Positions 44,732 through 55,130 are shown, counted from the first letter of the stretch. The stretch: 64,000 nucleotides of DNA from Pseudacidovorax sp. (GCF_017991995.1 NZ_JAGOPN010000005.1:186001-250000), one strand, 5' to 3'. Notes: a model not told the origin generated them from the sequence alone. Program-made: numbers and translations.

Positions 44732-45368
44732 TGGTGCGGCCGAGGTCATCGGCCAGGTTCTGCAGGCACACGGCATCGATGGCCAGGCTGCGTGGGGCAC
44801 GGTGCGGCATCAACTCCACATCCTCGCGGCCGTCAGGCTTGGGCGCGACGCGCACCCGCACCAGATGGGGCTCGTCCCCGGGCTCGATGCGCACCAGCAC
44901 CGGCTCCTCGGTCTGGTCGTGAAGGTGGCCCAGCGCCCCCAGCAGCAGGTAACGCAAGGCGGCACCGTCGGGCCAGCGCACCTCGTCCGGCGCCGAGGCG
45001 TCGAGGCGCTCGTCGATCTCCAAGGACAGGCCATTGAGGTCGAAAGCGGCGCGCATGAGGCCGGCGCACTGACGCACCAGCTCGCTGCGGGCGAGGCCCT
45101 CGTCATTGGTCGCCAGCTCCCAGTCGCGCAGCGCACGCACCGAATCGACCAGCAGCGCCAGCTGGTCGCTGGCCTGGTCCACGCGCTGCATGCAGGCGGC
45201 GCCATCGACCGGGTTGGCGCCGGCATGGCGTTTGAGCATCAGCAGCGTCATGCGCAGCAGGGAGACGGGACCCGCCATCTCGTGCCGGAGGGCGGGCAAC
45301 GCCCGCATGAGAAGTTCATGCCGGACGCCGGCGGCGATCCAGCTGCGGGCGCTGGGGGAGGACTTCAT
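44685..45368 (-). CDS. histidine-kinase-like protein without a recognisable ATPase domain
   Basis: The 227-residue protein has an H-box-like segment at residues 25-40 (ALRHEMAGPVSLLRM, His29) and a long helical second half (CMQRVDQASDQLALLVDSVRAL), as in the dimerisation and phosphotransfer helices of a sensor kinase. The rest (about 90-227) could be a degenerate HATPase fold, but the N, G1 and G2 boxes are not visible. It may act as a histidine phosphotransfer protein or a binding scaffold. The start overlaps the stop of the CheY-like gene by four bases. It overlaps the convergent topoisomerase gene. Confidence 0.75.
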   Translation of the reverse strand: MKSSPSARSWIAAGVRHELLMRALPALRHEMAGPVSLLRMTLLMLKRHAGANPVDGAACMQRVDQASDQLALLVDSVRALRDWELATNDEGLARSELVRQCAGLMRAAFDLNGLSLEIDERLDASAPDEVRWPDGAALRYLLLGALGHLHDQTEEPVLVRIEPGDEPHLVRVRVAPKPDGREDVELMPHRAPRSLAIDAVCLQNLADDLGRTITIERDEVVLSMKPA

Positions 45369-45727
45369 GCGGAAGCCGGTGGGGCCAGCAGCCGGTCCAG
45401 CGCGTCGAAGTCGATCGGCTTCTGCAGGTAATGGTCGAAATAGGGCACGGCGTGTGCGCCCGTCGCGTCACCGGCACCGTAGCCGGAGATCGCCACCAGC
45501 AGCAGCGGCCGGTCGCCGGCATTGCTGCGCAGATGTTGCGCCACCTCGGTGCCAGGACGGTCAGGCAGCGTGAGGTCGACAAGCGCGACGTCGTAGCTGT
45601 CCTGCGAGAAGGCATCGATGGCCTCCTGCGCGGTGTGCGCACAGCGGGCCTGATGGTCCTGCAGGACGATCAGCTCCTGCAGCAGTTCGGCCGCGGAGAC
45701 GTTGTCGTCGACGATGAGCACGTTCAA
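45365..45727 (-). CDS. single-domain response regulator (CheY-like receiver)
   Basis: The 120-residue protein is one receiver domain. Acidic residues 7-8 (LIVDDN), phospho-acceptor Asp51 in VALVDLTLPDRPG, a Ser in AISGYG and Lys in YLQKPIDF are present. There is no output domain. The start is a TTG (AGAGGA eight bases upstream); the ATG upstream would add 42 residues outside the fold. The stop overlaps the kinase-like gene start (ATGA), so the two form a pair. It probably relays phosphoryl groups or regulates a partner by binding. Confidence 0.87.
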   Translation of the reverse strand: MNVLIVDDNVSAAELLQELIVLQDHQARCAHTAQEAIDAFSQDSYDVALVDLTLPDRPGTEVAQHLRSNAGDRPLLLVAISGYGAGDATGAHAVPYFDHYLQKPIDFDALDRLLAPPASA

Positions 45728-45875
45728 GCGGAAGGTCCTCTTGCGTTGTGTCTGGATGGAAGGCCGCTCCGGGGTCGGCAGCCGGTGGGGCAGTATGCGC
45801 GCCGCCGTCCGCCCAGGCTGTAGGAACATGCCGACGGCGCGTTCCACGGCCACGCCGGCCCGGCCGGCGCCCCGG

Positions 45876-46733
45876 TCATTGCCGGGCGGTGCGGATGTTC
45901 GGCGGCAGCGCCTGCGGCGAGCTGGTGCGCAAGGGATTGATGTCGAGCCCGCCGCGCCGGGTGTAGCGGCAGTAGACGGCCAGGCGCGTCGGGGCGCAGC
46001 GGCGCCAGATGTCCGTGAAGATGCGCTCGGCGCAGGGCTCGTGGAATTCGTTGTGGTTGCGAAAGCTCACGATGTAGCGCAGCAGCCCTTCCTGGTCGAT
46101 GGGCGGGCCGCTGTAGCTGATCTGCACGCTGCCCCAGTCGGGCTGGCCGGTGACGCGGCAGTTGCTCTTGAGCAGGCGGCTCGTCAGCGTCTCGTTGACC
46201 GCAGGCTCGCCCGGCACGGTGCGCAGCAGTTCGGGCCTGGGTTCGTAGTCGGTGCAGTCCACGTCGAGGCGGTCGAGGTCCAGGCCTGACAGCTCCTCCA
46301 CCCGCTCGGCATCGAACTGGGAAGGTGCCAGCAGCCTGACGCCCACGCTGCCACTGCGCTCGCTGCCGCGCCAGACGGCCTCGCCCAGGTCGGCGCGCAG
46401 GCGCTCTCGCACGGCCTCGGCATCGGCGAAGGTGCTGCTGTTGAAGCTGTTGAGGTAGAGCTTGAAGGACTTGCTCTCGATGATGTTGGGCGTCTCGCAG
46501 GGCACTGTGAAGTGCGCGATGGCCAGTTGCGGCTTGCCGCGCGGATTGAGCCACGACAGCTCGAAGGCGGTCCACAGGTCGGCGCCGAAGAAGGGCAGCC
46601 GCTGCGTGTCGATGCCCATCTCCTCGCGCTGCAGGGCGCGCGGCAGGGGGAAGAGCAGCGAGGGGTCGTAGCGGTCGACGTAGGCCGAGGCCCGGCCCAG
46701 CTGCGACTGCTCGGGGGTGTTGTCCAGACTCAT
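45876..46733 (-). CDS. queF: NADPH-dependent 7-cyano-7-deazaguanine (preQ0) reductase, long type
   Basis: The 285-residue enzyme reduces the nitrile preQ0 to the amine preQ1 in queuosine biosynthesis. The length and two-lobed fold match the E. coli type. [21 protein letters not shown] is the family signature, and catalytic Cys192 and Asp199 lie in [26 protein letters not shown] is in the C-terminal lobe. The start overlaps the stop of the alpha/beta hydrolase gene by four bases. There is no space for a preQ1 riboswitch. It is a tidy housekeeping gene. Confidence 0.96.
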   Translation of the reverse strand: MSLDNTPEQSQLGRASAYVDRYDPSLLFPLPRALQREEMGIDTQRLPFFGADLWTAFELSWLNPRGKPQLAIAHFTVPCETPNIIESKSFKLYLNSFNSSTFADAEAVRERLRADLGEAVWRGSERSGSVGVRLLAPSQFDAERVEELSGLDLDRLDVDCTDYEPRPELLRTVPGEPAVNETLTSRLLKSNCRVTGQPDWGSVQISYSGPPIDQEGLLRYIVSFRNHNEFHEPCAERIFTDIWRRCAPTRLAVYCRYTRRGGLDINPLRTSSPQALPPNIRTARQ

Positions 46734-47647
46734 GCCGCCGATTGTCGGCGGGGCTCGGCGTCCTGAAGAAAGGGAAGGACATGCCCCGCCAGCTGCGCCG
46801 CGACGGCCGGTGGCCAGTCGTGACCCATGCCGGGGACGCCGACGAAGCGCGCGCCCGGAATGCGGCGTGCGGTGTCGCGGCCGCATTCGACGGGCAGCAG
46901 CGGGTCGGCCTCGCCGTGCAGCACCAGCGCCGGGCAGACGATCCGCGAAAGAAGCGCGGGCCGTTCGCTGTCGGCCCAGATGGCCAGCAACTGGCGCTGG
47001 GTGCCTGCGGGGTCGTAGTTGCGGCGCAGCGCCGTGCGCACCTGCTCGCGCAGCACGGCGTCGTCCAGCGGCCAGGCGGGGCTCTGGATCAGGCGCAGCA
47101 GGCCGACGCTGTGGTCCACCAGCGCGTCCTCGCCGGCACTGCGGCGCGGCGGCCGGCGCAACATCGCGGCAGCCACCTCGGTCCGGGGACCGGGCAGGTG
47201 GCGGGCCCCGCTGCTGCTCATGACGCTGGTCAGGCTGAGCACGCGATCCGGAGCCGTGGCCGCCATGCGCTGGACGATCATCCCGCCCATGGAGACGCCC
47301 AGCACATGCGCCTGGGCGATGCCCAGCGCGTCGAGCAGGCCCAGCGCATCGCCCGCCATGTCCTGCAGGCCGTAGGGCACATCCAGCGCCAGACCCATGC
47401 GCATGCGCAGCGCCTGCCACATCAGGTTGCTGCGCGCGGCATCGTGCAGGTGGGTGGAGAGGCCCGCATCCCGGTTGTCGTGGCGCAGCACGCGGTAGCC
47501 AGCGCTGGTGAGCGCATCGACCAGCGAGGCCGGCCAGGCAATGAGCTGCATGCCCAGGCCCATGACGAGCAGCACGACGGGCCCGGTGCCGCCGCTGTCT
47601 TCGAAGGCGATGTCGATGCCGTTGGCGTGGGCCGTGCCGGAGGTCAT
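46730..47647 (-). CDS. alpha/beta fold hydrolase
   Basis: This 305-residue hydrolase has the nucleophile elbow [12 protein letters not shown], an oxyanion segment in [14 protein letters not shown] and an Asp/His pair in [11 protein letters not shown] and GMGHDWPP. It resembles the proline-iminopeptidase/haloalkane dehalogenase-like branch, but the substrate is not clear. The start [10 protein letters not shown] was chosen over an upstream Met that would add 30 basic residues. It overlaps queF by four bases and lies 16 bases after the oxygenase gene. The three appear to be cotranscribed, though no shared pathway is evident. Confidence 0.9.
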   Translation of the reverse strand: MTSGTAHANGIDIAFEDSGGTGPVVLLVMGLGMQLIAWPASLVDALTSAGYRVLRHDNRDAGLSTHLHDAARSNLMWQALRMRMGLALDVPYGLQDMAGDALGLLDALGIAQAHVLGVSMGGMIVQRMAATAPDRVLSLTSVMSSSGARHLPGPRTEVAAAMLRRPPRRSAGEDALVDHSVGLLRLIQSPAWPLDDAVLREQVRTALRRNYDPAGTQRQLLAIWADSERPALLSRIVCPALVLHGEADPLLPVECGRDTARRIPGARFVGVPGMGHDWPPAVAAQLAGHVLPFLQDAEPRRQSAA

Positions 47648-47663
47648 CGCGACGCGGTCCCGC

Positions 47664-48494
47664 TCACTTGAATTCGCCTTCGCGCAGCCACTTGGTGGCC
47701 ACCCATTTCTCGCCTGCCTCCACCGGCGCGCCGCCATGCAGCGTCTTGGTGGTGGGATGCGGCCGGTCGTAGGAGAAGAAGACGCCCGTGCCCCGCACCG
47801 GCGCCACGGCCAGGCCCACGTCCGGAAAGGTGGTGGCGCCGCCGCGCTCGGGCTCCTGCAGGTACATCACCAGCGTGCCCACGCGCTGGCCGCCGCGGCG
47901 CAGGATGGTGGGCGTGCCGGGCTCGCCGGGGTCGAAGTAGTCGTAGTGCGGCCTGTACTGGGCGCCGGCCGAGTAGCGCAGGATCTGCAGCCCCTCCCCC
48001 CGCTCCACCGGCCAGTTCAGCAGCCGGGCGATGCGGGCCTCGATGCGGCTGACCAGCTCGCTCTCGCCGCGCTGGAAGAACATCCCGTCGCTGGTGCGGT
48101 CGGCATTGACGGCCTCGCCGCCGGTCTTGGTCTCGACGGTGAGCGAGCGGGCCAGCCGGGCACGGGCCGCCTCGATCAGGCCCTCGCACTCCTCGTCGCT
48201 GAGCAACTGGCCGAAAACGACCACGCGCGGCTGGGCCAGCGTCTGCATCACCTGCACGCGGCGGTCGCCGGCATCGAGGTAGAGCGGGTCACCGTCGAGC
48301 CGGGGCTCGGGCATCTCGGTGCGCCGGGGCGGCGGCTCGGCGGGTGCGCCGCGCTCCAGTTCGGCCAGCGCCATGTCGGTCGCATCGTCGCGCCAGCCGG
48401 CGGCATGCATCGACGCGCGCAGCGTGGCGACGGAATGGCCGGCAGCGAGCTGGGACTGGATCCACTGCCGGAGTTCGGGGGTGAGGGCTTGCAT
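47664..48494 (-). CDS. 2OG-Fe(II) oxygenase, prolyl-4-hydroxylase-like
   Basis: The 276-residue protein has the double-stranded beta-helix of prolyl 4-hydroxylases. The iron ligands are His183 and Asp185 in RPHYDYFDPG and His253 in TLHGGAPV, with Lys263 for 2-oxoglutarate. About 75 N-terminal residues form a separate helical segment (residues 1-50, ELRQWIQSQLAAGHSV). The family hydroxylates proline in peptides, and bacterial targets are largely unknown. It may act on an elongation factor or a secreted peptide. It is upstream of the hydrolase and queF genes on the same strand. Confidence 0.93.
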   Translation of the reverse strand: MQALTPELRQWIQSQLAAGHSVATLRASMHAAGWRDDATDMALAELERGAPAEPPPRRTEMPEPRLDGDPLYLDAGDRRVQVMQTLAQPRVVVFGQLLSDEECEGLIEAARARLARSLTVETKTGGEAVNADRTSDGMFFQRGESELVSRIEARIARLLNWPVERGEGLQILRYSAGAQYRPHYDYFDPGEPGTPTILRRGGQRVGTLVMYLQEPERGGATTFPDVGLAVAPVRGTGVFFSYDRPHPTTKTLHGGAPVEAGEKWVATKWLREGEFK

Positions 48495-48539
48495 GCGCTG
48501 GGACTCCCTGGGCTTGGGCCGAATGCGTCAGGATACCTT

Positions 48540-49319
48540 TCAGCCGCGACGGAACACCAGCCGGTCCGGCTGCGAAACCTCGGGCGCGAAGGCATAGCCT
48601 TCGAGGTCGAAGGCTTCCAGCCGGCGGGGCGTGCCCGCCTTGTGCAGGATGGCCCAGCGCGCCATCAGGCCGCGGGCGCGCTTGGCATAGAAGCTCACGA
48701 TCTTGTAGTCGGCGCCCTTGCGCTCCTGGAACACGCATTCGACGACGCGGGCCTTGAGCGCCTTCTGGTCGACGGCCTTGAAGTATTCCTGCGAGGCCAG
48801 GTTGATCACCACAGGCGTACGGTCCGCGGCCAGGCGCTCGTTGAGCCACAGCGCGATGCGATCGCCCCAGAAGGCATACAGGTCCTTGCCCTTCGGATTG
48901 GCCAGGGCCGTGCCCATCTCCAGGCGGTAGGGCTGCAGCCGGTCCAGCGGACGCAGCACGCCGTACAGGCCGCTGAGGATCACCACATGCTCCTGCGCCC
49001 AATCGAGCTGCGCGGCGCTCAGGCTGCGCGCGTCCAGGCCGCCGTAGACGTCGCCGTCGAAGGCCAGCGCGGCCTGTCGGGCGTTCTTGGCGGTGCCCTT
49101 GGGGGCCCAGGCCTCGTAGCGCGCGGCATTGAGGGCAGCCAGCTTGTCCGACAGGTGCATCAGTTCGGCCACCTGCAGCGGCGACTTCTGGCGCAGCAGG
49201 CCGATCAGCTCGGCGGCGGGGCCGCGGGCGCCTTCGAACACGGGCTGGGTGGCGGGAAGGTCTTCGGGAACGGGCGCTTCGTAATCGAGCGACTTGGCGG
49301 GCGAGAGCAGGAAGAGCAT
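48540..49319 (-). CDS. yaaA: YaaA-family peroxide stress protein (UPF0246)
   Basis: The 259-residue protein begins with the family signature MLFLLSPAKSLDYEAP. ILSGLYGVLRPLDRLQPYRLEMGT and the INLASQEYFKAVD motif are further hallmarks. YaaA lowers intracellular iron and limits Fenton damage in E. coli, and the fold has been reported to bind DNA. It is divergent from valS with 117 bases between. It is likely a monocistronic stress gene, perhaps with an OxyR-type control region, though no such site was clear. Confidence 0.96.
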   Translation of the reverse strand: MLFLLSPAKSLDYEAPVPEDLPATQPVFEGARGPAAELIGLLRQKSPLQVAELMHLSDKLAALNAARYEAWAPKGTAKNARQAALAFDGDVYGGLDARSLSAAQLDWAQEHVVILSGLYGVLRPLDRLQPYRLEMGTALANPKGKDLYAFWGDRIALWLNERLAADRTPVVINLASQEYFKAVDQKALKARVVECVFQERKGADYKIVSFYAKRARGLMARWAILHKAGTPRRLEAFDLEGYAFAPEVSQPDRLVFRRG

Positions 49320-49436
49320 CGGGGAATTATGGAAGACCCGGAGCCGCAGAGGCCGCCCCGTAAAATTGCGCGTTTCCCGTCTTCGAACCCCCACGGCCTG
49401 CCGGCCCCTGCCGGCTGGCCCTGACTCCATCCGCCC

Positions 49437-52322
49437 ATGAGCGACACCCCCCTGCAACCCGGTCTCCAGAGCCTCGCCAAGTCCTTCGAACCCGCCGCCA
49501 TCGAGGCCCAGTGGGGCCCCGAGTGGGAGCGCCGCGGCTATGCGAGGGCGGGCTTCCGCGGCACGCAGGCGCCCCAGGCCGGCGCGCCCTCCTTCGCCAT
49601 CCAGCTGCCGCCGCCCAACGTCACGGGCACGCTGCACATGGGCCATGCCTTCAACCAGACCATCATGGACAGCCTGACGCGCTACCACCGCATGGCGGGC
49701 GCGAACACGCTGTGGGTGCCGGGCACCGACCATGCCGGCATCGCCACGCAGATCGTGGTGGAGCGCCAGCTGCAGGGCCAGGGCCAGAGCCGCCACGACC
49801 TGGGCCGCAAGAACTTCGTCGCCCGCGTGTGGGAGTGGAAGCAGCAATCCGGCAACACCATCACCGAGCAGATGCGCCGCATGGGCGACACGGTGGACTG
49901 GAGCCGCGAGTACTTCACCATGGACGACAAGCTGTCCAAGGTGGTGACCGACACCTTCGTGCGGCTGTACGAGCAGGGCCTGATCTACCGCGGCAAGCGG
50001 CTCGTGAACTGGGACCCGGTGCTGATGTCCGCCGTCTCCGACCTGGAGGTGGAGAGCGAGGAGGAAGAAGGCGCGCTGTGGCACATCGCCTACCCGCTCG
50101 AAGACGGCAGCGGCAGCCTCACCGTGGCCACCACCCGGCCCGAGACCATGCTGGGCGACGTGGCCGTGATGGTCCACCCCGAGGACGAACGCTACACCGC
50201 CCTCATCGGCAAGAAGGTGCGCCTGCCGCTGGTGGACAAGCTGATCCCCATCATTGCCGACGACTACGTCGACCGCGAGTTCGGTACCGGCGTGGTCAAG
50301 GTCACGCCCGCGCACGACCACAACGACTATGCGGTGGGCCAGCGTCATGGCCTGGCCATCATCGGCGTGCTGACGCTGGACGCCAGGATCAACGACAACG
50401 CGCCCGAGGCCTACCGCGGCCTGGACCGCTTCGTCGCCCGCAAGAAGATCGTGGCCGACCTCGAAGCCGCCGGTGCCCTGGTCGAGACCAAGAAGCACAA
50501 GCTGATGGTGCCGCGCTGCGCCCGCACCGGCCAAGTCGTGGAGCCCATGCTGACGGACCAATGGTTCGTGGCGATGACCAAGGTTAGCGAGCAGGACCCG
50601 ACCGGCAAGAGCATCGCCCAGAAGGCCATCGACGCTGTGCAGTCCGGCCAGGTGCGCTTCGTGCCCGAGAACTGGGTCAACACCTACAACCAGTGGATGA
50701 ACAACATCCAGGACTGGTGCATCAGCCGCCAGCTCTGGTGGGGCCACCAGATCCCCGCCTGGTACGACGAGGACGGCCGCGTCTACGTCGCCCGTAACGA
50801 GGAGGAGGCGCAGAAGCAGGCGCCCGGCAAGACGCTCAAGCGCGACGAGGACGTGCTGGACACCTGGTATTCGTCCGCGCTGGTCCCCTTCTCCTCCCTC
50901 GGCTGGCCCGAGGCGCTGGACGACAGGGACGCCCTCAAGGACTACGACCTGTACCTGCCCTCCACCGTGCTGGTGACCGGCTACGACATCATCTTCTTCT
51001 GGGTCGCCCGGATGATCATGATGACCACGCACTTCACCGGTCGCGTGCCCTTCAAGCATGTCTACATCCACGGCCTGGTGCGCGATGCGCAGGGCAAGAA
51101 GATGAGCAAGTCCGAAGGCAACGTGCTCGACCCGGTCGACCTGATCGACGGCATCGCGCTGGAGCCGCTGCTGGACAAGCGCACCCAGGGCCTGCGCAAG
51201 CCCGAGACCGCGCCGCAGGTCCGCAAGAACACGCAGAAGGAATTCCCCGAGGGCATTCCGGCCTACGGCGCCGACGCGCTGCGCTTCACCTTCGCGGCGC
51301 TGGCCTCGCTGGGGCGCAGCATCAACTTCGACAGCAAGCGCTGCGAGGGATACCGCAACTTCTGCAACAAGCTGTGGAACGCCACCCGCTTCGTGCTCAT
51401 GAACTGCGAGGGCCAGGACTGCGGCCTGATGGAGCACACCAAGGCCGACTGCGCGCCGGGTGGCCAGGCCCACGGCTACATGCGCTTCAGCCAGGCCGAC
51501 CGCTGGATCGCCTCGCGCCTGCAGCGCGTGGAGCAGGAGGTGGCGCAGGGCTTCGCCGAGTACCGCCTGGACAACGTGGCCAACGCCATCTACCAGTTCG
51601 CCTGGGACGAGTTCTGCGACTGGTACCTGGAGATCGCCAAGGTGCAGATCCAGACCGGCAACGATGCCGAGCAGCGCGCCACCCGCCGCACGCTGATCCG
51701 CACGCTGGAGACCCTGCTGCGCCTGGCGCATCCGATCATTCCCTTCATCACCGAGGAGCTGTGGCAGAAGGTGGCGCCCGTCGCTGGCCGCGAGGGCGCG
51801 TCGATCATGGTCGCCGCCTACCCCGTCGCCCAGCCCGGGAAGATCGACGAGGCCGCCGAGGCCCACGTGGCCAAGCTCAAGGCGCTGGTGGCGTCGTGCC
51901 GCACGCTGCGCGGCGAGATGAACGTGTCGCCGGCCCAGCGCCTGCCGCTGTACGTGGTGGGCGACGCCGACTTCGTGCGGCAGGCCGCACCGGTGCTCCA
52001 GGCCCTGGCGAAGTTGAGCGAAGTCAAGGTTTTTGACGATGAGGCGGCCTGGACGGCCGCGGCGCAGGCCGCGCCGGTGGCCGTCGTCGGCGAGGCGCGG
52101 CTGGCGCTGCACGTCGAGATCGACGTGGCCGCCGAGCGCGTGCGCCTGGGCAAGGAAGTCGCCCGCATCCAGGGCGAGATGGCCAAGGCCCAGGGCAAAC
52201 TGGGCAACGAGGCTTTCGTGGCCAAGGCGCCGCCGGCTGTCATCGCTCAGGAAAAGCAGAGATTGACCGACTTTGGCGCCGCGCTGACACGTTTGCAGGA
52301 ACAACTCGTGCGACTTGGCTGA
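49437..52322 (+). CDS. valS: valyl-tRNA synthetase
   Basis: The 961-residue class I enzyme charges tRNA-Val. The HIGH motif appears as HMGH in [16 protein letters not shown], and the KMSKS loop is KKMSKSEGN. The CP1 editing domain (about residues 210-360, [17 protein letters not shown]) removes mischarged threonine. The C-terminal 60 residues form the coiled-coil tRNA-binding arm ([19 protein letters not shown]). Full length and all motifs are intact. GalU follows 66 bases later on the same strand and may be cotranscribed. A TAAAAT at 49361 could be part of the promoter. Confidence 0.98.
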   Translation: MSDTPLQPGLQSLAKSFEPAAIEAQWGPEWERRGYARAGFRGTQAPQAGAPSFAIQLPPPNVTGTLHMGHAFNQTIMDSLTRYHRMAGANTLWVPGTDHAGIATQIVVERQLQGQGQSRHDLGRKNFVARVWEWKQQSGNTITEQMRRMGDTVDWSREYFTMDDKLSKVVTDTFVRLYEQGLIYRGKRLVNWDPVLMSAVSDLEVESEEEEGALWHIAYPLEDGSGSLTVATTRPETMLGDVAVMVHPEDERYTALIGKKVRLPLVDKLIPIIADDYVDREFGTGVVKVTPAHDHNDYAVGQRHGLAIIGVLTLDARINDNAPEAYRGLDRFVARKKIVADLEAAGALVETKKHKLMVPRCARTGQVVEPMLTDQWFVAMTKVSEQDPTGKSIAQKAIDAVQSGQVRFVPENWVNTYNQWMNNIQDWCISRQLWWGHQIPAWYDEDGRVYVARNEEEAQKQAPGKTLKRDEDVLDTWYSSALVPFSSLGWPEALDDRDALKDYDLYLPSTVLVTGYDIIFFWVARMIMMTTHFTGRVPFKHVYIHGLVRDAQGKKMSKSEGNVLDPVDLIDGIALEPLLDKRTQGLRKPETAPQVRKNTQKEFPEGIPAYGADALRFTFAALASLGRSINFDSKRCEGYRNFCNKLWNATRFVLMNCEGQDCGLMEHTKADCAPGGQAHGYMRFSQADRWIASRLQRVEQEVAQGFAEYRLDNVANAIYQFAWDEFCDWYLEIAKVQIQTGNDAEQRATRRTLIRTLETLLRLAHPIIPFITEELWQKVAPVAGREGASIMVAAYPVAQPGKIDEAAEAHVAKLKALVASCRTLRGEMNVSPAQRLPLYVVGDADFVRQAAPVLQALAKLSEVKVFDDEAAWTAAAQAAPVAVVGEARLALHVEIDVAAERVRLGKEVARIQGEMAKAQGKLGNEAFVAKAPPAVIAQEKQRLTDFGAALTRLQEQLVRLG

Positions 52323-52388
52323 CAGCGCAGTCAAATGCGTGCAGTAGCATTGAACGATTCACGAATTTCAACTCTCCTGCACACACGC

Positions 52389-53276
52389 ATGCCCACTTCC
52401 AGACGCATCCGCAAGGCCGTTTTCCCAGTGGCCGGCTTCGGCACCCGCTTTCTGCCTGCCACCAAGGCGCAGCCCAAGGAAATGCTGCCCGTGGTGGACA
52501 AGCCGCTGATCCAGTACGCCGTGGAAGAGGCTTATGCCGCGGGCATCCGCGACATGATCTTCGTGACCGGCCGCAACAAGCGGGCCATCGAGGACCACTA
52601 CGACACGGCCTACGAGCTGGAAAGCCAGCTCGAAGCCAGCGGCAAGAACGCCCTGCTGCGCATCGCCCGCTCGGTGGCGCCCGAGGACATGACCTGCTCC
52701 TACGTGCGCCAGCCGCGCATGCTGGGCCTGGGCCATGCGGTGCTGTGCGCCGAGCATCTGGTGGGCGACGAGCCCTTCGCCGTGCTGCTGGCGGACGACC
52801 TGATGGTCGGCCCCGAAGGTGGCGAGGGCGTGCTGTCGCAGATGGTGCGCACCTACAACAACCTCGGCGGCTCCGTGCTGGCCGTCCAGGAAGTGCCGCT
52901 GGATCAGGTCAAGCGCTACGGCATCGTGGCCGGCGACGCGATGGGCGACGGCCTGACCCAGGTGCGCGCCATGGTCGAGAAGCCCTCGCCCGAGAACGCA
53001 CCGTCGCGCCTGGGCGTCGCGGGCCGCTATGTGCTGACCCCCGGTGTGTTCGAGGAGATCCGTCGCCAGCCCAAGGGCGCCGGCGGCGAGATCCAGCTGA
53101 CCGACGGCATTGCCTCGCTGATGAAGAAGGAAAGCGTCTACGCCTATTCGTACAAGGGCGTGCGCTACGACTGCGGCAGCAAGGAAGGCTTCCTGCAGGC
53201 CACCGTCGAACTGGCGCTGGCGCACCCCGAGGTGGGCGGCTTCTTCAAGGACTACCTCAAGAGCCTGCCGCTCTGA
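52389..53276 (+). CDS. galU: UTP-glucose-1-phosphate uridylyltransferase
   Basis: The 295-residue enzyme makes UDP-glucose from UTP and glucose 1-phosphate for polysaccharide and lipopolysaccharide precursors. [31 protein letters not shown] is the nucleotide-binding opening; [10 protein letters not shown] and [10 protein letters not shown] are the metal and sugar segments. The start [10 protein letters not shown] was chosen over an upstream in-frame ATG that would add 18 unconserved residues. A clear intrinsic terminator lies at 53303-53324. Confidence 0.97.
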   Translation: MPTSRRIRKAVFPVAGFGTRFLPATKAQPKEMLPVVDKPLIQYAVEEAYAAGIRDMIFVTGRNKRAIEDHYDTAYELESQLEASGKNALLRIARSVAPEDMTCSYVRQPRMLGLGHAVLCAEHLVGDEPFAVLLADDLMVGPEGGEGVLSQMVRTYNNLGGSVLAVQEVPLDQVKRYGIVAGDAMGDGLTQVRAMVEKPSPENAPSRLGVAGRYVLTPGVFEEIRRQPKGAGGEIQLTDGIASLMKKESVYAYSYKGVRYDCGSKEGFLQATVELALAHPEVGGFFKDYLKSLPL

Positions 53277-53302
53277 GCGGTCTCATCCGCTGGTGATGAA
53301 CG

Positions 53303-53324
53303 AAAGGGGCCTCGCGGCCCCTTT
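53303..53324 (+). terminator. intrinsic terminator after galU
   Basis: A 9-bp perfect stem (AAAGGGGCC with GGCCCCTTT) on a TCGC loop is followed by CTGTTTCTGG. The A and T runs on either side could also terminate the tusA-like gene from the other direction. Confidence 0.85.
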
Positions 53325-53348
53325 CTGTTTCTGGTGGCGTGCGCCGTC

Positions 53349-53585
53349 TCAGCGGCGCCGGAGTACGTGGATGAACTCCGCGCCCACGGTCTCCTGCGAC
53401 ACCAGCCCGTGGCCGGTCTGGCGCGCGAAGGCCTGGAAGTCACGGGTGGAGCCCGGATCGGTGGCCACCACCTTGAGCAACTGGCCGCTGGCCATGTCGT
53501 TCAGCGCCTTCTTGGCCTTGAGGATGGGCAGCGGGCAGTTCAGCCCGCGGGTGTCGATTTCCTTGTCGATGGCGATGTCGGTCAT
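53349..53585 (-). CDS. TusA-family sulfurtransferase
   Basis: The 78-residue protein is the TusA sulfur carrier fold. The active cysteine is in the conserved NCPLPILKAKKAL (CPxP) motif. Such proteins pass persulfide sulfur to tRNA thiolation, molybdenum cofactor or other sulfur pathways. It lies 23 bases after the nudix gene, and cysM is next on the same strand, giving a loose sulfur-related run. It is too small and general to assign to mnm5s2U synthesis rather than another path. Confidence 0.93.
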   Translation of the reverse strand: MTDIAIDKEIDTRGLNCPLPILKAKKALNDMASGQLLKVVATDPGSTRDFQAFARQTGHGLVSQETVGAEFIHVLRRR

Positions 53586-53608
53586 GGGTCTTTATTCCGT
53601 GGCGCGGT

Positions 53609-54163
53609 TCAGGTGGACAGGCCGCGGCGCCGCTCCTCGTTCTCTTCGGCGGTGAAGAACACCGGCTCGTGACCGCGCGTGCGCAGCCAGTCGGCCAGCG
53701 CATAGCCGGTGCCGGCGGGCCAGCACTTGAGGTCGGCCAGGTCGTAGAGGCGCCAGTCCACCAGCTCGGGCGAGAGCTTCACCTCGCCCTCGGCCACCAC
53801 GTGGTAGGCAATGATGACCTGGTTCATGCGCTGGAAGTCGTAGGCGCCTACGATGCCGCAGCTGATCACGTCGAGGTTGGTCTCTTCCTTGACCTCGCGG
53901 GCGATGCCTTCGATGGGCGTTTCGCCGGCCTCCATGAAGCCGGTGATCAGCGCAAACATCTTGGGTGGCCAGGCCGCGTTGCGCGCCAGCAGCACCTGCC
54001 CGTTGTATTCGACGATGGCGGCCAGCACCGGCGTCGGGTTGTTCCAGTGGGTGTGGCCACAGGCCGGGCAGCGCAGGCGGGCCTTGGGGCCGCCGTCTTC
54101 CATCATCTCGATCCATTCGAGCGGCGTGGCACAGGCCTGGCAGAACTTGGGCAGGTTGTTCAA
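53609..54163 (-). CDS. Nudix hydrolase with N-terminal zinc ribbon
   Basis: The 184-residue protein has a zinc ribbon (CQAC then RCPAC) followed by a Nudix box GFMEAGETPIEGIAREVKEET; the usual Gly near the end is Asn. It resembles NADH pyrophosphatase-type zinc-ribbon Nudix proteins but lacks the long NudC N-terminus. It hydrolyses a nucleoside diphosphate linked to another group; the substrate is open. The start is a TTG with GGAG nine bases upstream, because no ATG lies before the zinc ribbon in this frame. Confidence 0.88.
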   Translation of the reverse strand: MNNLPKFCQACATPLEWIEMMEDGGPKARLRCPACGHTHWNNPTPVLAAIVEYNGQVLLARNAAWPPKMFALITGFMEAGETPIEGIAREVKEETNLDVISCGIVGAYDFQRMNQVIIAYHVVAEGEVKLSPELVDWRLYDLADLKCWPAGTGYALADWLRTRGHEPVFFTAEENEERRRGLST

Positions 54164-54221
54164 GGACGGGGTCTCCGATGTCGTCGTTATGGTGGTCGTG
54201 GGGACGGGGCGAGGGCGGTGC

Positions 54222-55130
54222 TCAGGCCGGGAACACGCCGGTGGAAAGATAACGGTCGCCGCGGTCGCAGACGATGAAGACGATGGTCGAGTTCTCCACC
54301 GTGCGGGCGATCTCCAGGGCCACCCACAGCGCGCCGGCGGCCGAGATGCCGCCGAAGATGCCTTCCTCGCGCGCCAAGCGGCGGGCCATTTCCTCGGCGC
54401 TGTCCTGGCTGACGTTGACGACCTGGTCCACGCGCGCGGGGTCGAAGATCTTGGGCAGGTATTCCTGCGGCCACTTGCGGATGCCCGGGATGCGCGAACC
54501 CTCCGCCGGCTGGGCACCGACGATCTGGATCGCCGGGTTCTTCTCCTTGAGGAAGCGCGACACGCCGGTGATGGTGCCCGTGGTGCCCATGGCACTCACG
54601 AAATGGGTGATGCGCCCGCCCGTCTGCTCCCAGAGCTCGGGGCCCGTGGTCTCGTAGTGGATGCGGGGGTTGTCGGCGTTGGCGAACTGGTCGAGCACGC
54701 GGCCTTTGCCCTGCGCCACCATCTGTTCGGCCAAGTCGCGGGCGTATTCCATGCCGCCGCTCTTGGGCGTGAGCACCAGTTCGGCGCCGTAGGCCTTCAT
54801 GGTCTGCGCGCGTTCGATGGAGAGGTCCTCCGGCATGATCAGCACCATGCGGTAGCCCTTGATGGCGGCGGCCATGGCCAGCGCGATGCCCGTGTTGCCC
54901 GAGGTGGCTTCGATCAGCGTGTCGCCGGGCTTGATCTCGCCGCGCTCCTCGGCGCGGCGGATCATCGACAGGGCCGGCCGGTCCTTGACCGAGCCGGCCG
55001 GGTTGTTGCCTTCGAGCTTGCCCAGCACCACGTTGCCGCGGGCGGCATTGGCAGCGGCCTCGATGCGTTGCAGGGCCACCAGCGGCGTCTTGCCGACCGC
55101 GTCTTCGATCGTCGGATAGGAAATGGTCAT
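54222..55130 (-). CDS. cysM: cysteine synthase B (O-acetylserine sulfhydrylase)
   Basis: The 302-residue PLP enzyme makes cysteine from O-acetylserine and sulfide or thiosulfate. Lys49 in NNPAGSVKDRPA carries PLP, and EATSGNTGIALA is the substrate loop. GTTGTITGVSRFLKEKNP is the PLP-phosphate loop. VFIVCDRGDRYLSTGVF near the C-terminus fits CysM rather than CysK. The start ATG at MTISYPTIED matches the family. It is divergent from the tRNA-Leu gene and precedes the nudix and tusA-like genes. Confidence 0.95.
   Translation of the reverse strand: MTISYPTIEDAVGKTPLVALQRIEAAANAARGNVVLGKLEGNNPAGSVKDRPALSMIRRAEERGEIKPGDTLIEATSGNTGIALAMAAAIKGYRMVLIMPEDLSIERAQTMKAYGAELVLTPKSGGMEYARDLAEQMVAQGKGRVLDQFANADNPRIHYETTGPELWEQTGGRITHFVSAMGTTGTITGVSRFLKEKNPAIQIVGAQPAEGSRIPGIRKWPQEYLPKIFDPARVDQVVNVSQDSAEEMARRLAREEGIFGGISAAGALWVALEIARTVENSTIVFIVCDRGDRYLSTGVFPA

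Noticed and set aside
45734..45875. preQ1-type riboswitch for queF
   Set aside because: This span is downstream of queF; upstream, queF overlaps the hydrolase gene by four bases, leaving no leader for a riboswitch.
48540..52334. Long antisense frame running through valS and into yaaA
   Set aside because: Only its last 259 codons are the real yaaA gene; the remainder is the complement of a complete valS gene.
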